A stretch of 64,000 nt of DNA from Coffea arabica (GCF_036785885.1 NC_092317.1:560501-624500), one strand, 5' to 3'. Positions 46,681-59,351 are shown, numbered from the stretch's first letter. Numbers and translations are program-made. The notes: generated from the letters alone by a model not told the origin.

Positions 46681-49600
46681 TTAACTATTTCGGTTGTATT
46701 TCTTTTTCTTTTTCTTCCCCAAATCACCACCACCCCTGGCATCCGTGGCACGACTTGTCCTTTCTCGGGGTCGCTTTCGGCCTGAGTTTTTTGCCTTTTT
46801 TGATGTTTGATGAGCCAAAAACTGGTTTCCAAAATGAGGGGCAACATTAACCAGCGAATTGTCAATCTCCTTCCTAATCTCCTGCATCCTGTCAGGCTGT
46901 GATTTACGATTAGCATCTGCAACAAAGCTCTTGTTCTTTGATGATTTGGTTTCTGGTGGTCCAAAGGCATCATAAAATTCTTTGAGAACGGATTGCTTAG
47001 AAGCTTGTCTCAACTTCCACTGATCAGGACGTTTGGCAAATCTAGAATAGACAGTAAAAAATCGAAATTAATAATAGCAAGCAAAAAAGAGAGGGGGGGG
47101 GGGGGAATTGATAACAGACTGGCTCTGAGCAAACAGGTCCAAGTAATAAGAAAAACAAGTTGTGGATTTCAAATGACAAGTGGGTAAAAGCATAGACACT
47201 GGAACCACGTGATTAGTTGAACTTTGAATTTATGTGGTAATCAGGTTTTATCTTTTCTAATTTTCCTTCCATTTGGAGGTCTACGTACCAAGGCAAAAAC
47301 ATACAGCTACTTCATGATCCGCAACACATCAGCAGAGATTAGGGGCAACATGCCAGTTTCATAAGGGGATGAATCAAGCCTCGAGAGTCAAATCCGTACA
47401 ACGAGCAAAGTCCTTCCCACAAAGAATGTGGCAGAACTAGGCTCAAATAACTACACTTCCTAACCTCAGTCCACCTCGGAGCACATAAAACCACTCAGCT
47501 CAAAATTCACCCCAAGCACTCTCAGATGAAAGTAAAGATGCAATGCAACAAGGCAAAATCACACATAAACATAGAACGTGATCTTCAATGCACTTTTCTA
47601 TTAAATCAACCATTAAAGGAACCAGAGAAAGGAAGAAGCAGCTGCAGCTTACCCCTCAACATCAAGTTTCCTCAACAGGTAAGGTCCCTGCTTAGTCTTC
47701 AAAAGGTCCTTTTGCACAGGTACAAGTTCTGATACAATTGTTTCTCTCAGAGAGGCACTGGAGGCATCGAAGCATTTGTCAACTGTAAATGAACCCAACG
47801 AATGCACTGAGAGCTCTCCAAAATGTCCACAAAGCCTTGAAATAATGAAAATTCAGTAAACATAAGGTCGGGAATAGCTTCTGGAATGGTTCAAGTCTTC
47901 AATGTCAACTTTCAACAAAGAGGTCAAAGAAAATTGGGAAGAGAGAACGTACTTTATAACTAACTTGCGCTTTTGTTTCGAAGAAGCATTTGAGCTCAGA
48001 AAAGCCTCAATAACCCGTGAGCCACATGCGTCTTTTGATGCTTCAAGAACTTAACTGTCTTCTAATGACGTGATACTGGTAATGTAAGATTGTATAAATT
48101 CCTGTAAAGAAAGAAAGTGTGGATTGCTGAGCCAAAGACAAAGTATTGATTCACTTCCCCACCCCTTTGGTAATTGAAGCGGCCATATAGAAGCATGATG
48201 ATGCTATTTTAACAAAAAGTAAACTCAGAAGAAATATGAAGGTTCAATATCAATTCATAACAAGTAAAGATAAATTTCTACTTTGTTTTACAAGAAAATA
48301 AAGTATTTGCCAGAAGAATGACAAATAAATGTAAAGCACCCAGTCACTTGGCCCTATATGGCTCTGATGACAAAAGTATTCAGCAGATAATTTTTCAAAG
48401 TTAACCGACGAAAAAAAAAGGCTCTGAGCAAATTGTGTATCTTTACTACACATAAAGCATGAGGCAATTTTTGACGTAAACATTTTGCTTCACTTTTTCA
48501 ACTTCCAATTTTTTACCCTCATAATGAAGGACAAAAACTACTACTTAACCCTAACTAGCGAAGCATATGTTGTTAACATAACCACTAATAGCATTGTAAC
48601 TAAAAAGATTACTACCACTTAACAGGAATAATTATACAATTATAGAGGATCACTACTTGCTTTTGATTTGAGAAGTTTTTCATGAAATTAACTCATACAA
48701 AAAAAAAACTATTAATATTCTAAACTGCACACATAGTAAATCTCTCTCATAGTATTGGCAGGAGTGAACAGACAGATACAAACACACAGAAGCCAAATGG
48801 GCAATGCTGGAAATAACACAGGAATTTGATACATCACTTAAAAGACAGGGTAGGCAGCGATAAAAGATGGCAACGTTCAAATAAAGAGGTATTGATACAT
48901 GTGTTATTAGAGGCACATAGACATGGAATTCTGAAATTGACTGCAGTACAAAGAACCAAGTACATGCATCTTAACACCATCAGGACGTTCTAGTTTGCAT
49001 TTATCTGCACCTGGAAAATCTTTATCAAGAAAGAGTATTCTGAAATCAAAGTAAAATTCGATCTATAAACCAAAAAAAGAGGGGTAGGCAGTGATGTAAG
49101 GTATCATTGTTCAAATAAAAAGTGTACAATGTGTAAATATGTAAGTAGAGGCACATACACATGGAAGTCTGAATATTGTCTGCAGTATCAAAGAACCCAC
49201 TACATGCATCTTAACACCATCTGGCCAGTAACAGTTGGATTTATCTTCACTGGAAAAATACTTATCAAGAAACAGTATTCGAGGAACAATGCATCTAGGA
49301 GACTCATCCATTGCACAGACAGCAGCAGCAAGTGCTTGAGAACACTGTCAACAGATGAGAGAACACGGTCAAAATAGTGTTATCAAACTAGTTTAAGCCA
49401 TGAAAGGACAAGATTACTAGCACAGAGCTAGACAGAGTAGGGAAAAAGGGATGCACCCAAGGTTTCAAAAGTTAGAGCTGTACAAGAATATTCCCCAAAA
49501 TGCTACCTATAAATTTGTTTGTGTTGATATCGCAATCTCAATCTCAAAAAGAGAGAGAGGAAAGAAAAAGAAAAAATAAGTTCACATTCCAACTTAGAAT

Positions 49601-52500
49601 TTTCCACTCATGCAACCTCATCATCTTTCATAACTTGATCCTTAAAAACTTTATTCGGGTGCTGACCATGTGTCTGAGAGTTACCAGGCGGTAGGATAAT
49701 CTAATTTATTGGCACTTAAGCTTGCAAAGAATTATAGGGTATTAAAAAATCACTTTCTACAAGAGTCAACTTCTGAAAAAATTTCTTTACGAGCAGTCAC
49801 TTCAATCAACCAAAAACTGTATATAACTACCACCATGCTTCAAGTAAAGATGAATTTTAGGTGCCATGTATTGGAAAATTTTTAAAACAAAATTAGAGGT
49901 ACTGTGTTGTAAATTGAATTTCTGAAGCATATAGATCAGCAGCTGTTTATTCTAAATTTCAGGTACTAAACTGTTTGCATGGCACTGTTTTACGACTGAT
50001 ATTCTCAGTCACTAACCTTATTTTCATGGCTGTGAAGTGTTTCACAAGCAGCAACAAGGGAAGCAACAACTCCAGATCTTCCCATTTCAAAAAGATCCTT
50101 AAACTTTGTACCAAGGTCAACCCAAATCAAATCCATCTAGTAACAAAAATATGATAGAAAAGAATTACATAGCAATCTATTAAAAAAATTGCTTCAAGGG
50201 TAATTATTTAAAAAAAAACTCTAGTAGCACCAAATCTAAGGAGCAGATAAGTTGTGCTACTAATTCAAAGCTGAAATCTCCAATGGACATCACACTTGGC
50301 ACCATACAGATAACTAAATAAATGCATCTACTGCTGTTTGCAACCAGTAATACCTAGGGCACCTGATTTTTATCTTATTTTGGATAATTCACAAAAAAGA
50401 GAAGAAGACTCACAACACTTAAAGTTTCAGTGGACATACTTGATCTTTGGCCCTGGCATGAGAAATCAAAGCCTGGACAACAAAATTCCCACACTGCTGT
50501 GATGACAGAGGAAACAACGAATTTCCGAAAACTTTCACAAACAATTCCTCATATAAGGAATCAGGGGCCACTTCCAAAATAACCTGTTAAAGAAAACAAA
50601 ACTTGCAAAATTTAAGGAACACAATATAGTACTAACACATTAGATTAAAATCACAACACTCAAATAAGGCCTCAAGAGAACTTCAAAAAATTACGCAACG
50701 AAACTTTGAATTACAATAATGAAGGAAGCAATTCATAAACTTAAAACAATTTATCATGGCCAATCAAGGAAACCAGGGCACTTTAAAATGCAAAAATCAT
50801 TAAGGGTTTGATCTGTTAGAGTACCTCCATTAAATGGCTGAATGCAGTTTTTTCCATCAAAGGTAAAAGCTTTTGCACTACTGTATTTTCTATTAAGTTC
50901 CCCTCGTTAGCATTCTCCGAGCTGCATCCCAGAATAGCAGGAACAATATCCAACAACAATTGTTCTTGCCGAGCCAATAATTTTAGAGAAGTCTGCGATT
51001 CAATAACCAAGCAAGTTATTGAGGCTAATTCACAATGGCTAACAACTTCAAGACAAATGAAAAGCAGAAAGCTCTTAGTTGGAAATGGCTGGTTAAACAA
51101 TACAAGCATAGATGTAAAGGCATCTCTTCTTCTAAATCTGTGCCAAAGCTACAAACTAGGCAAACAGGTATTTTCTGGTAAAAGTATAGACAAAAATGCA
51201 AAGCTCATGCGAAAGCATCAGAGAACAACATTAATCATAAACTATTAGTTGAAGGAAATCACAATACTTGCAAACTTTGAAATAGCAGCAAAACATGCCT
51301 GCAGAACCAAGCTGCCGTATTGATTAACTCGAAGGACGGCCATATCTTTTCTAGCACAACTTAACATCTCAGATACAAGGAACTCGAGTAATTCTGGAAA
51401 TCTCTGCTGAAGATTTTTCAGGTCGTTATTACTCTGTGAAGAAACTCTAGAATTTAGCCTTTCAGCAAGCACAGTGGATGACTTAGTAGAATGGAAACCC
51501 GAAGGGTCTAAAGGCACTCCTCCACAAAGACAAAGGAGACTCCGAATAACATGAGATCCATAACAGTTGCACATTATATCAACAGGATTGACCACGATCA
51601 TCTGGAATGGAGAAAGGGCACCAATTAAAGAAAGGCTCAACAAAGTTAGCAAATCCATGAAGATAGCATTGTTATCTTAAATCAAGTTTCAAAACAATCA
51701 GCACTGTTTTCTGGATTTATCAAGTTATCTTAGTCTGGTAGCAAACTTTTCTTCATAATTTCTTTTAGCCAGAAGACCATGTATTCCCATGTCTGCTGCA
51801 TCAAATAGGGGCGTGTAATCCCCCAGAGCAACACAGCTGTGTAACATGGTACAGTTTCACAACCTAAAGAGAGCTAGACACTTTTAACACACCGAACTTC
51901 ATACCCTGGATATAGTGGTCAAAGTATCCTCGATCAGAATGTGGTTGTCAGTGTCTTGAAGATGCATAGCCAGAGCCTTCAGTGCCGTTTCCACCACATG
52001 AGACCCGGACCTATCCATTGCAATAAGGGAAAAGTTGCTTTGACAGTTTCTTAGGAAACCACAAAGATGTTCTACAGAGCAGCCTTCCAGTAAAGTTTGT
52101 AAAGTGTGGCTTATGATGTAATCAGTGGCAAGTTGCACTTCTTTCCCTCTTGCTTCTTCCAAAGCATTTCCACATATAACAGCCCTCTCCTCGAGATCAA
52201 TTTCGCTGCCTTCAATGACATTTGCAATTTCCGTAAAATATTTTGATGTTTCTGGATCAACCAGTTTTCTACATTGAAACATTTTGTACATCATGAGGAT
52301 GAATATCCGCCAAAGCTCCCTAATCTAGAATTCAGGTAGTTAATACGATGAAACCTGACGAATGACGCATGCGGAACAGAGGCTTCATCGTGTTGCAAGG
52401 GTTTAGAAAATGTGCCTGTTCTGTTCATTTGGCCACCAAAATCCTGAGAGGAATGATTCCCATCAGAACCAGCTCGTTTTCTGAATGGCTTTCTGCCCAT
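46681..52500 (-). CDS. APUM23: Pumilio homolog 23 / NOP9-type RNA-binding protein, with an in-frame stop in exon 8
   Basis: Ten exons: 52500-52355, 52268-51905, 51601-51299, 50992-50825, 50583-50440, 50136-50017, 49344-49159, 48101-47953, 47835-47653, 47041-46681, giving 2124 nt in one frame. Translation meets TAA at 48053-48051, codon 494 of 708, where homologues have a residue such as Tyr. Landmarks are DPETSKYFTEIANVIEGSE, the PUM-repeat helices AMDRSGSHVVETALKAL, NCYGSHVIRSLLCLC, QQCGNFVVQALISHAR and GSRVIEAFLSSNASSKQKRK, and a Lys-rich tail ending KKKKKKYNRNS. The family works in the nucleolus in pre-rRNA processing. Sequence beyond the stop stays in frame and well conserved, so the break is recent, allelic, or a sequencing error. 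Exon 3 ends in a GC donor. The truncated product would lose the last PUM repeats. Confidence 0.88.
48848..49285 (-). repeat. Tandem duplication including most of APUM23 exon 7; second copy decayed in intron 7
   Basis: The segment 49082-49285 (exon 7 and its downstream intron edge) is repeated at 48848-49045, offset by about 237 bp. On the minus strand the relic still reads RILFLDKDFPG and PDGVKMHVLGSL. It then loses frame, and its donor GTATG has become CTATG, so it cannot be spliced as exon 7 is. Confidence 0.85.
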
Positions 52501-54105
52501 TTATTTCTTTTCTTTCCTCTGTAGTTATGGTAAGAATTATTTTCCTCGGCGGGACACAATAATATGTCCGGAAAGCAGTTCATGTCTTGGGAATAGCAAA
52601 GCTTTTGAACCAACAGCGATCATGCGGGTTCCCAATGTCTTCCAGCATGCTTTAACTAATCAATTAAACCTAAAAGTTGAACCACCAAAACTTCTGTCTC
52701 AGTAGTCGATTGATGGATTCGACACCAATAGATTACATTTGCACAATAGCTACTCGGAAGAAGAAGAAGGGGAAAAAGATGAATGAGAATTCATCTTTGC
52801 TGTTTACTAAATTGAATGAATAAGTGGACATGAATTGCAGAAATCAAAAAACCAACAAACAATCTCATAAATGAAAGAGCAAGCTTTTCGAATTTCTATC
52901 ATATTCTTCTGATAAACAAACTGTCAATGGTTTTGATATTTTTAGTCGAATATTGTCGTTAACACCTTAACGTGCATACAAAAAAGAAACCAGAAAAGTT
53001 CACTGCCCCGTCAGAAAAAAAAAGACTGACGGCAACTTAGTGTATACAGCACAGAGTTACCTAAAATTTCAGAATTGAAAACAGCAGCATAATAATGATA
53101 ATAACAACAACATACCAGTACTACTAGAAGCTCAGCATGACAGAAGATTATGGATATACTTTTTTTTTTTATTTTAAAGGAGGGTTTTTGTTTGTAGTGG
53201 GCGGGGAGGGGGGCCGGAAACCTGTGACTGGGAGCTCTGTCGGAAAGAGCTGATGAATATGAATGGAGCTTTGGGCGACTGGGAGAGCAGAGAAGGAGGG
53301 CAACTAAATCCTACAAATATCTGGTTATATGTATATGGGTCGAATCCAATGTCATTCGCCTGGGCTAGGATCCGTCATTAATTATGTGTCAAAAAACCGT
53401 CCCCTTAAAACTCGATCATTCCTTTTACGGGCCGGCCCGAAATTTCTTGGCACTTATATCTGTCCAAGTTTAACGAGGCCTGCTTCTGGTTATTGCGCTT
53501 GTTAGGAAATTCCTTTTGTTGTTTTTTTTTTTATTCTAAAGTATTCAAAGTTATAAAAGAAATGCCATCCTGATCCAAGGGTGGGTGTTGCTGCTAAATA
53601 GCTTAAGTCGCATTTTATCATCCATGAACGTTTGGAAGCAGTCAGCAGGTAGTACAATAGTTACATGAGTATTGGTTCATTTGTATGGAGTAATTAATTA
53701 ATTAAGTATATTCGTGCTCTTCCCAGGCAGATTCCATACTTTGTAATGGGTATAGTTTAAGGTTAGGGAATAAACGAGTCTAAACAAATCAAACACCACT
53801 GTATACAAGTTTGTTTGATTATTTTAGCGAATTTGAAATTTTATTCAAATTTAACTCATTTACTTCTAAAGTCGAGTTCGAATGAGTTTTTATTAAGCCG
53901 AACTTGATTGATTTGAATATTTTACATGTAAAATTTCATTTCCATGCTAATCAAACCGTTTGAGTCAAACTTGAAAGTTTGTCAAACACAAAATATTATT
54001 CAATTTTAACTTGATTAGTTAATCAACCAAACTCAAAAGAACTCGTATCGAGTCAAGTTCGATTCGAGTATGGAGTAGTTTGATTCGCTTTTTTATCCTT
54101 AGTTA
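52501..54105. other. 5' flank of the APUM23-like gene and intergenic
   Basis: 52501-53290 probably includes the 5' UTR and promoter of the minus-strand gene. 53760-54090 is AT-rich with repeated AACTCGA/TCGAGT-type words and may be a decayed transposon. No gene is seen. Confidence 0.45.
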
Positions 54106-54267
54106 GATCTTGTTTGGATCGCAATTTTTCAATGATTTTTTTGAATTTTTTCTGTGATCATATTTTTAAATTACCGCATATACATTAAATCGTTACAATA
54201 TGTATGTGTGTATATATATATATATTTACAAAAAAAAACACTAGAAAATATCAATCCAAATGAGACC
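54106..54267. mobile_element. GTTTGGA-family MITE, imperfect ends
   Basis: The left end GATCTTGTTTGGATCG pairs imperfectly with the right end CAATCCAAATGAGACC. The interior contains TTACCGCATATACATTAAAT, comparable with the family core. Confidence 0.55.
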
Positions 54268-55633
54268 TAATTAGGTCGTTTGGTATGAAACTACAAAATT
54301 TGTGAAAGTCATAAAGAAAATATTTATAAAAAAAAACCCAGATGCCAGCAGCTACAAGCTTCATACAGGTCGACGCCCAAGTCTAAAACCCCTCACCAAA
54401 CACCCCGGATTCTTTCCCTTTGCCTTCTTTTTTTTTTGTGGGGTTCCCTTTGCCTTCTTGGTACTAAATCTTTTTTTTTTCTTTCGTTTAATGGAAAGTT
54501 TAGACGAGACAGCACCCAATCAAAAATGATCAATATTGGAGGCTAGCAAGCAGCAAATAAATGTGGTGACTCGGTGTCGGTGTCGGTGACTCGGTGGCCT
54601 TTTTATCTTAACGGGCATGCATATATTTGTAATTTGAGCCGTCTTTAATAGTTTAATAATTACGTCGAGCATCCCAATGCCGATATCAGCCACGTCGCTT
54701 TGCTAACTAAAGATGGGAAAGTGTCGTACAAGAATAATTAATCGACGCCAAATGTTGACGACAAATTGAATAGCCCTTGAGATGACAAAAAAAAAAAAAA
54801 AAAAAATTATTGTTCCCCCATGCAGCCGCTTTTGTCTGGATGGCAAGTTTTATGGGCTGTCCAGCATAGCGGCTCAAAGTATTGGGTGTATTTAGATAGC
54901 ATATTATTCGAAAAACATATTACTATTTATAGGTGTCTGCCTGCCTTCAGGCATGGCTGGCTAAAATTACGCAGGGATCGGTTGCCTAAATCTCAACTCA
55001 AACGCGAATGTTGGACATCAATTGTCAGAACTGGACCCAAAAGTCAATATGATGCTTCCCACTCCCTAAATTTTAGTGCTATCAGCCGAGAGAGAATACA
55101 GAGTGGTTGTCTGGTTGATTCACATCCATATTTTTGCAGCTCGTGTCTAAGGTGCATCTACCAAACTGGTAGAAATTAGTCTCAAGTTACACACTACTGT
55201 GTCTAAATTCTCGCAGAGCTCCGCACGATTCCTCCATCCATCTTGGATAAATAAATAGGTCAGAAAATGGGAATAGTTTCATTTCTTTCACTGCCAATCT
55301 AATGAAAACCGCAATGGAACTGGCAGAATATACAGCCAGTGGATGATCTTGAAACCAAAAGACGAAAGAAAATGATTGCATTCTGCTGTCCAGTGTGCAG
55401 TCCAACAAAAGGGCAAGGCAAGTAGGCAACCCAATCAACTTTATTGTCAATTGCATTACAACTCGCAAAAAATATGCCACCACCCTCTTTAGCTAATGGC
55501 CAACAATACTGGGGACCCTGCCAACCAATAAATTACTAGAAAAGAAAGAAAGGAAAAACCCCTCGCTCACATGTTCTGATGTGTTCACCAACAAAACAAA
55601 CCACGCAAGTCCTTAGTTCTATATTTGAACGTT
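54268..55633. other. Intergenic, no gene seen
   Basis: 54564-54598 has short direct repeats of GGTGACTCGGTG. A poly-A run lies at 54787-54806. The open frames at 54820-55179 (plus) and 55187-55483 (minus) have no recognisable domain. Confidence 0.45.
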
Positions 55634-56746
55634 GGTATAATTTTAGAAGATTCTCCTTAGATTTCTAATAAATTCACTCTCCTCCCCTAAGATTTGTAAA
55701 ATAACACTAACCTCCCTGTAGTGTCTCATTTAAAAAAAAAAAATTATTCATATACCCTAAGATATTATGTTTTACTGGAAATTAACACCTGGCAACTAAA
55801 TAATTAGGATACTAATTAACTATTAACAACTAATTAATGAAAATAGTTGTTGAATTTTTTTTAATGATAAATTGTGACCTGCAATTATAAAATGGAGTCA
55901 ATTGATGTACCAAATATTTGTTTACTTTCAAAAATTGATACACTAAATAGTAATTTATCTGAATTTTTTGTACTCTAAAAAATCTTCATTGTCATCTTAC
56001 GATTACATTTGTAATATTTGTTCTTGATGATAAAGGATATAAGTGAATTTTATGATTTCCTCCTATAGTTTGATAGGGTCATAGTTTTTGGCATATACAC
56101 TTTACCTTCAACTTGCAAAATTCACACAAAATCACTATTTTTTTCACCTCAAAATTTGCAGCTTCCAATGAAAGTGAGATCCATCTTAAAATGTTTCTTG
56201 TTGCCTTTATCCGTAAAATGATAACAGTTTAAAAAAATAGCCGTTGTAATCTAATGCACTAGCGGTTGGTCCAACTTCGTAGAAAAAGTCATTCGCTGCA
56301 TATTTTTTGTTATTTACCATTTACACTTACCTTCCCTCACTTTTATTAACATGTTTTTCATTCGTTTATAATATAACTTGTATACAAGTATAAAGGGCAT
56401 TTGCAAAATAAAAGTTTTATCTCTTTTCTCAAAGTACTTTTTTAATCATACTTTCTCTGATTTGGACTAGTTTTGCTACGAAAACATTAACTTCAAAACA
56501 GGTTAGTGTAATTTTACAAATTTCAAGAGAAGTTAGTTATTTCACTTTATTTACACCTTATTTACACACACTGATTTGCTTGCATCGTTAACACATTTTT
56601 CAATCACTTTTTTATCTCGCATACATTATATCAAAAAAAGTGCTACAGTACTTTTTAAATAAAATTATCTCAAATAATTTACAATACAAACACACTAATA
56701 TATATGAAATTATCCAAAACTTCAAGGGAGTTTCTGAAATTATCCC
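55634..56746. mobile_element. About 1.1-kb element with terminal inverted repeats, interrupted by a nested MITE
   Basis: The left end GGTATAATTTTAGAAGATTC pairs with the right end, whose complement reads GGGATAATTTCAGAAACTCC. Further in, ATTTGTAAAATAACACTAACCT at the left (about 55688-55710) pairs with AGGTTAGTGTAATTTTACAAAT (about 56500-56521). The right arm is split by a GTTTGGA-type MITE at about 56580-56700. No coding sequence. Confidence 0.65.
56580..56700. mobile_element. Nested GTTTGGA-family MITE fragment
   Basis: Carries TTCAATCACTTTTTTATCTC and AAAAAAGTGCTACAGTA, the family core, between the two parts of the right arm of the 55634-56746 element. Confidence 0.6.
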
Positions 56747-57140
56747 GTAAATATTTGCTCATCAGCAATCATCATCATCGTCATGTGACAATTAATTTTT
56801 AGTCCAAACCTACATATTTATACAGTAGCATTGTCAGTTAGTTGTATAAGTATTTCTTTTTTTAAAAAAAAATTCTGCCCATGCAATGGTACAAATTAGC
56901 ATGCGAAATCAGTTTGAAAAGTCTATCGTAATCCTTCCGCAGTAGTATCTGTCGTCTCGAGAATCGAGGCCTTGCAGATAGTCTGACTGTCAATCTCCCA
57001 TCACCAGCTACGTGCTACGAACAATGGAGACAAACGAAAGGAAAAGTGATGACCCCACCATTCACATGGCATCTATAATTCCACATTCACCACGTTCCCG
57101 GACCAATTAAACATTCCATTTAACCCTCTCGAGATATTCT

Positions 57141-57321
57141 CACTCTGAGTTTGTTTGGATAGAGAGAATTTGGTTTGCAAAATTTATCCTCACAAATCCC
57201 AATCACCTTTTTATCTTTTCAATCACCTTTTTATCTCACATACATCACATCACAAAAAGTGCTACAGTAAATATCTCAAATAAATCATCCAAATTCTCTC
57301 TATCCAAACAAACTCACTCTG
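57141..57321. mobile_element. Best-preserved GTTTGGA MITE, 167 bp with 19-bp perfect ends
   Basis: The element 57148-57314 begins AGTTTGTTTGGATAGAGAG and ends with its exact reverse complement. It is flanked by CACTCTG at 57141-57147 and 57315-57321. This copy defines the family; the 24177-24344 copy is almost the same length. Confidence 0.92.
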
Positions 57322-58430
57322 TAACTGTGAATAGGGCCGGACCAATCTATGCTCGCACATTCGATTCGAAAAATGCTCACCGAATCCAAGGTTTAATTAA
57401 GTGAGATACAAATTGGATCTAATTAAATATGAGTCGAGTTTAAACTATATTAAACTCATGCTCAATTAAAACCTAGCTTATATACGAGGATAATTATATA
57501 CATAAAAATATATAATAATATCTATAATTTATAATTATACATATTATGATATAAAATGTTAATAACTTGTATATAAATTTGTATTAATTCATAATTATAA
57601 AATATATATTTTATATAATTATGCATTTAATTATGAGTTTGACATAAACTCGATTTGAGTTTGAAGCTCATATAAAAGTGTGAGCTTAGATTGAATCTTT
57701 TAATATGAGATTGTGAGCTGAGTTTGACCCTGCCAAAACCCAACTAAAAATGCCCAATTGACACTCCTATTTCCTTCACACTCTCAGGGGCATTGAATCT
57801 TCTGTTACATATTTATATATTACACCCCTGTTAAAACTGTTTGATCCATGTAAACCTCACAATTAAAGTGTTTAGATAGGAAATTATTTGAAATATTATT
57901 TAGAATAATTTCTATAATTTTTTTATGATATGATATATGTGGAATAAAAAAAGTTTGCTAATAATATAAAAAGTTAATTACAAATTATAATTATGATGTA
58001 GATAAATATTGGGAGTATATATTTTCACTAGATTTATGTAGATTAATACTTTGTGTGACTTACATGTTACTACTATCTACATCTATATTTATATAAATTT
58101 GAGGAGGAATTTTGAGCAACAAGCCTCCACACATCTTCCCACTCCCAATTTCATTTTTTTAGCATTTCACATTTTATTTAATTTATAAAATACATTTCTC
58201 TCAACTTCCACATCTACTATTCACATTTGAAATTGTTGGTTATTTTTAAAATCATTTCAATTCAAATTGTTAGTTAATGTGCATGTTGTCCTATTTGAAC
58301 TTCAACTCGTCACGTTTCCGATTGCTATGCGTTATTTATAATTCTACTCTAATTAAGACTTCTGTAAAATCAAAAGAAGAGATAACAAATATAACATCTT
58401 TTTCATGCCTTCTTAATTTAAATAAAAAAA

Positions 58431-58574
58431 GGGAAATGTTATTTACACTCCCATTTTTTTTATTTACACGTCAATAATCATTTTGATCATATAGTTTTCA
58501 TGAATTAGATTATATGATAAAACAAATAGTAGAATTGCAAATAATAAAAAATGGAGTGCAAATAACATTTTCCT
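58431..58574. mobile_element. MITE with about 38-bp inverted ends, flanked by about 30-bp direct repeats
   Basis: The left end GGGAAATGTTATTTACACTC pairs with the right end GAGTGCAAATAACATTTTCC with few mismatches. TCATGCCTT...TAATTTAAATAA occurs just outside on both sides (58403-58430 and 58591-58614). Confidence 0.75.
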
Positions 58575-59289
58575 AAGTGAGAAGTGACTCTCATGCCTTT
58601 CTAATTTAAATAAGTAAAAAGTGGCTCCACTTATATAGTAATTTGGTTTCAAGTTTATTGGTGTGAAGGTAAATAAAGAGAAAACATTGCCAAACTTAGT
58701 AAAAGAAAAAATGTAAATGATAATATTTTATATTTTAACGTAGTAATCTTAAGTAAAAGAGTGAAATTAAATAGAAAAAAAAGGAAATAATGTCATGGAT
58801 TTAAAAATCAAGAATGGTAAATAAAAAATAAAGTACCACTGGTCTTTTAACATTGAAACTTTTATTTGAAATATTCATTTTTTATAAGAATAATAATAAT
58901 AACAACACCAATTGTACAAAAAAATAAAAATAAAAAAGTAAGATTATAGTTTAAGAGAAAGATATAGAACATTTGACTCTAAAATGCTACTTAATTTATA
59001 TATATTTGACCCTGATTAGATTTGAATAAGAGTGCAAAACCCAAACACTAAGGATAATTTATTTTTTACTGAATTAATAGTTATTAGATATTTAGAAAAT
59101 AAAAAAAATTAAAACATGATATTTATGAATGAGAAATAGCAATATAATAAAAAATGACACGGATTGTGGGACAAAGATCCGTTGCGATATCATATCCATA
59201 TAATCCCACGCTCATAAGTAGATTGGGCGTCATATTGTTCTCCTGGAACACCACCACATCCCTCAACTCAAGCATCCCTCTTCGTTCGG

Positions 59290-59322
59290 AAAAAGCCAAA
59301 AGCCAAAAGCCAAAAGCCAAAG
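59290..59322 (+). repeat. (AAAAGCC)n minisatellite just upstream of the PME start
   Basis: About four and a half copies of a 7-bp unit. In the open frame upstream of the chosen ATG it would code a Lys/Ala/Ser/Gln/Pro-rich stretch. Confidence 0.85.
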
Positions 59323-59351
59323 GCCTAACTAGAGCCGAACGAGTTTCCGAC

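Larger units (their letters stand above)
57322..59351. other. AT-rich 5' flank of the pectin methylesterase gene
   Basis: 57355-57740 has repeated GAGTTT/AACTCGA words of a decayed element. A MITE lies at 58431-58574. A stretch of 59154-59351 is open in frame with the PME but is taken as leader. Confidence 0.5.

Noticed and set aside
54820-55179. 119-residue plus-strand open frame
   Set aside because: No recognisable motif and isolated in repeat-rich DNA; may be chance.
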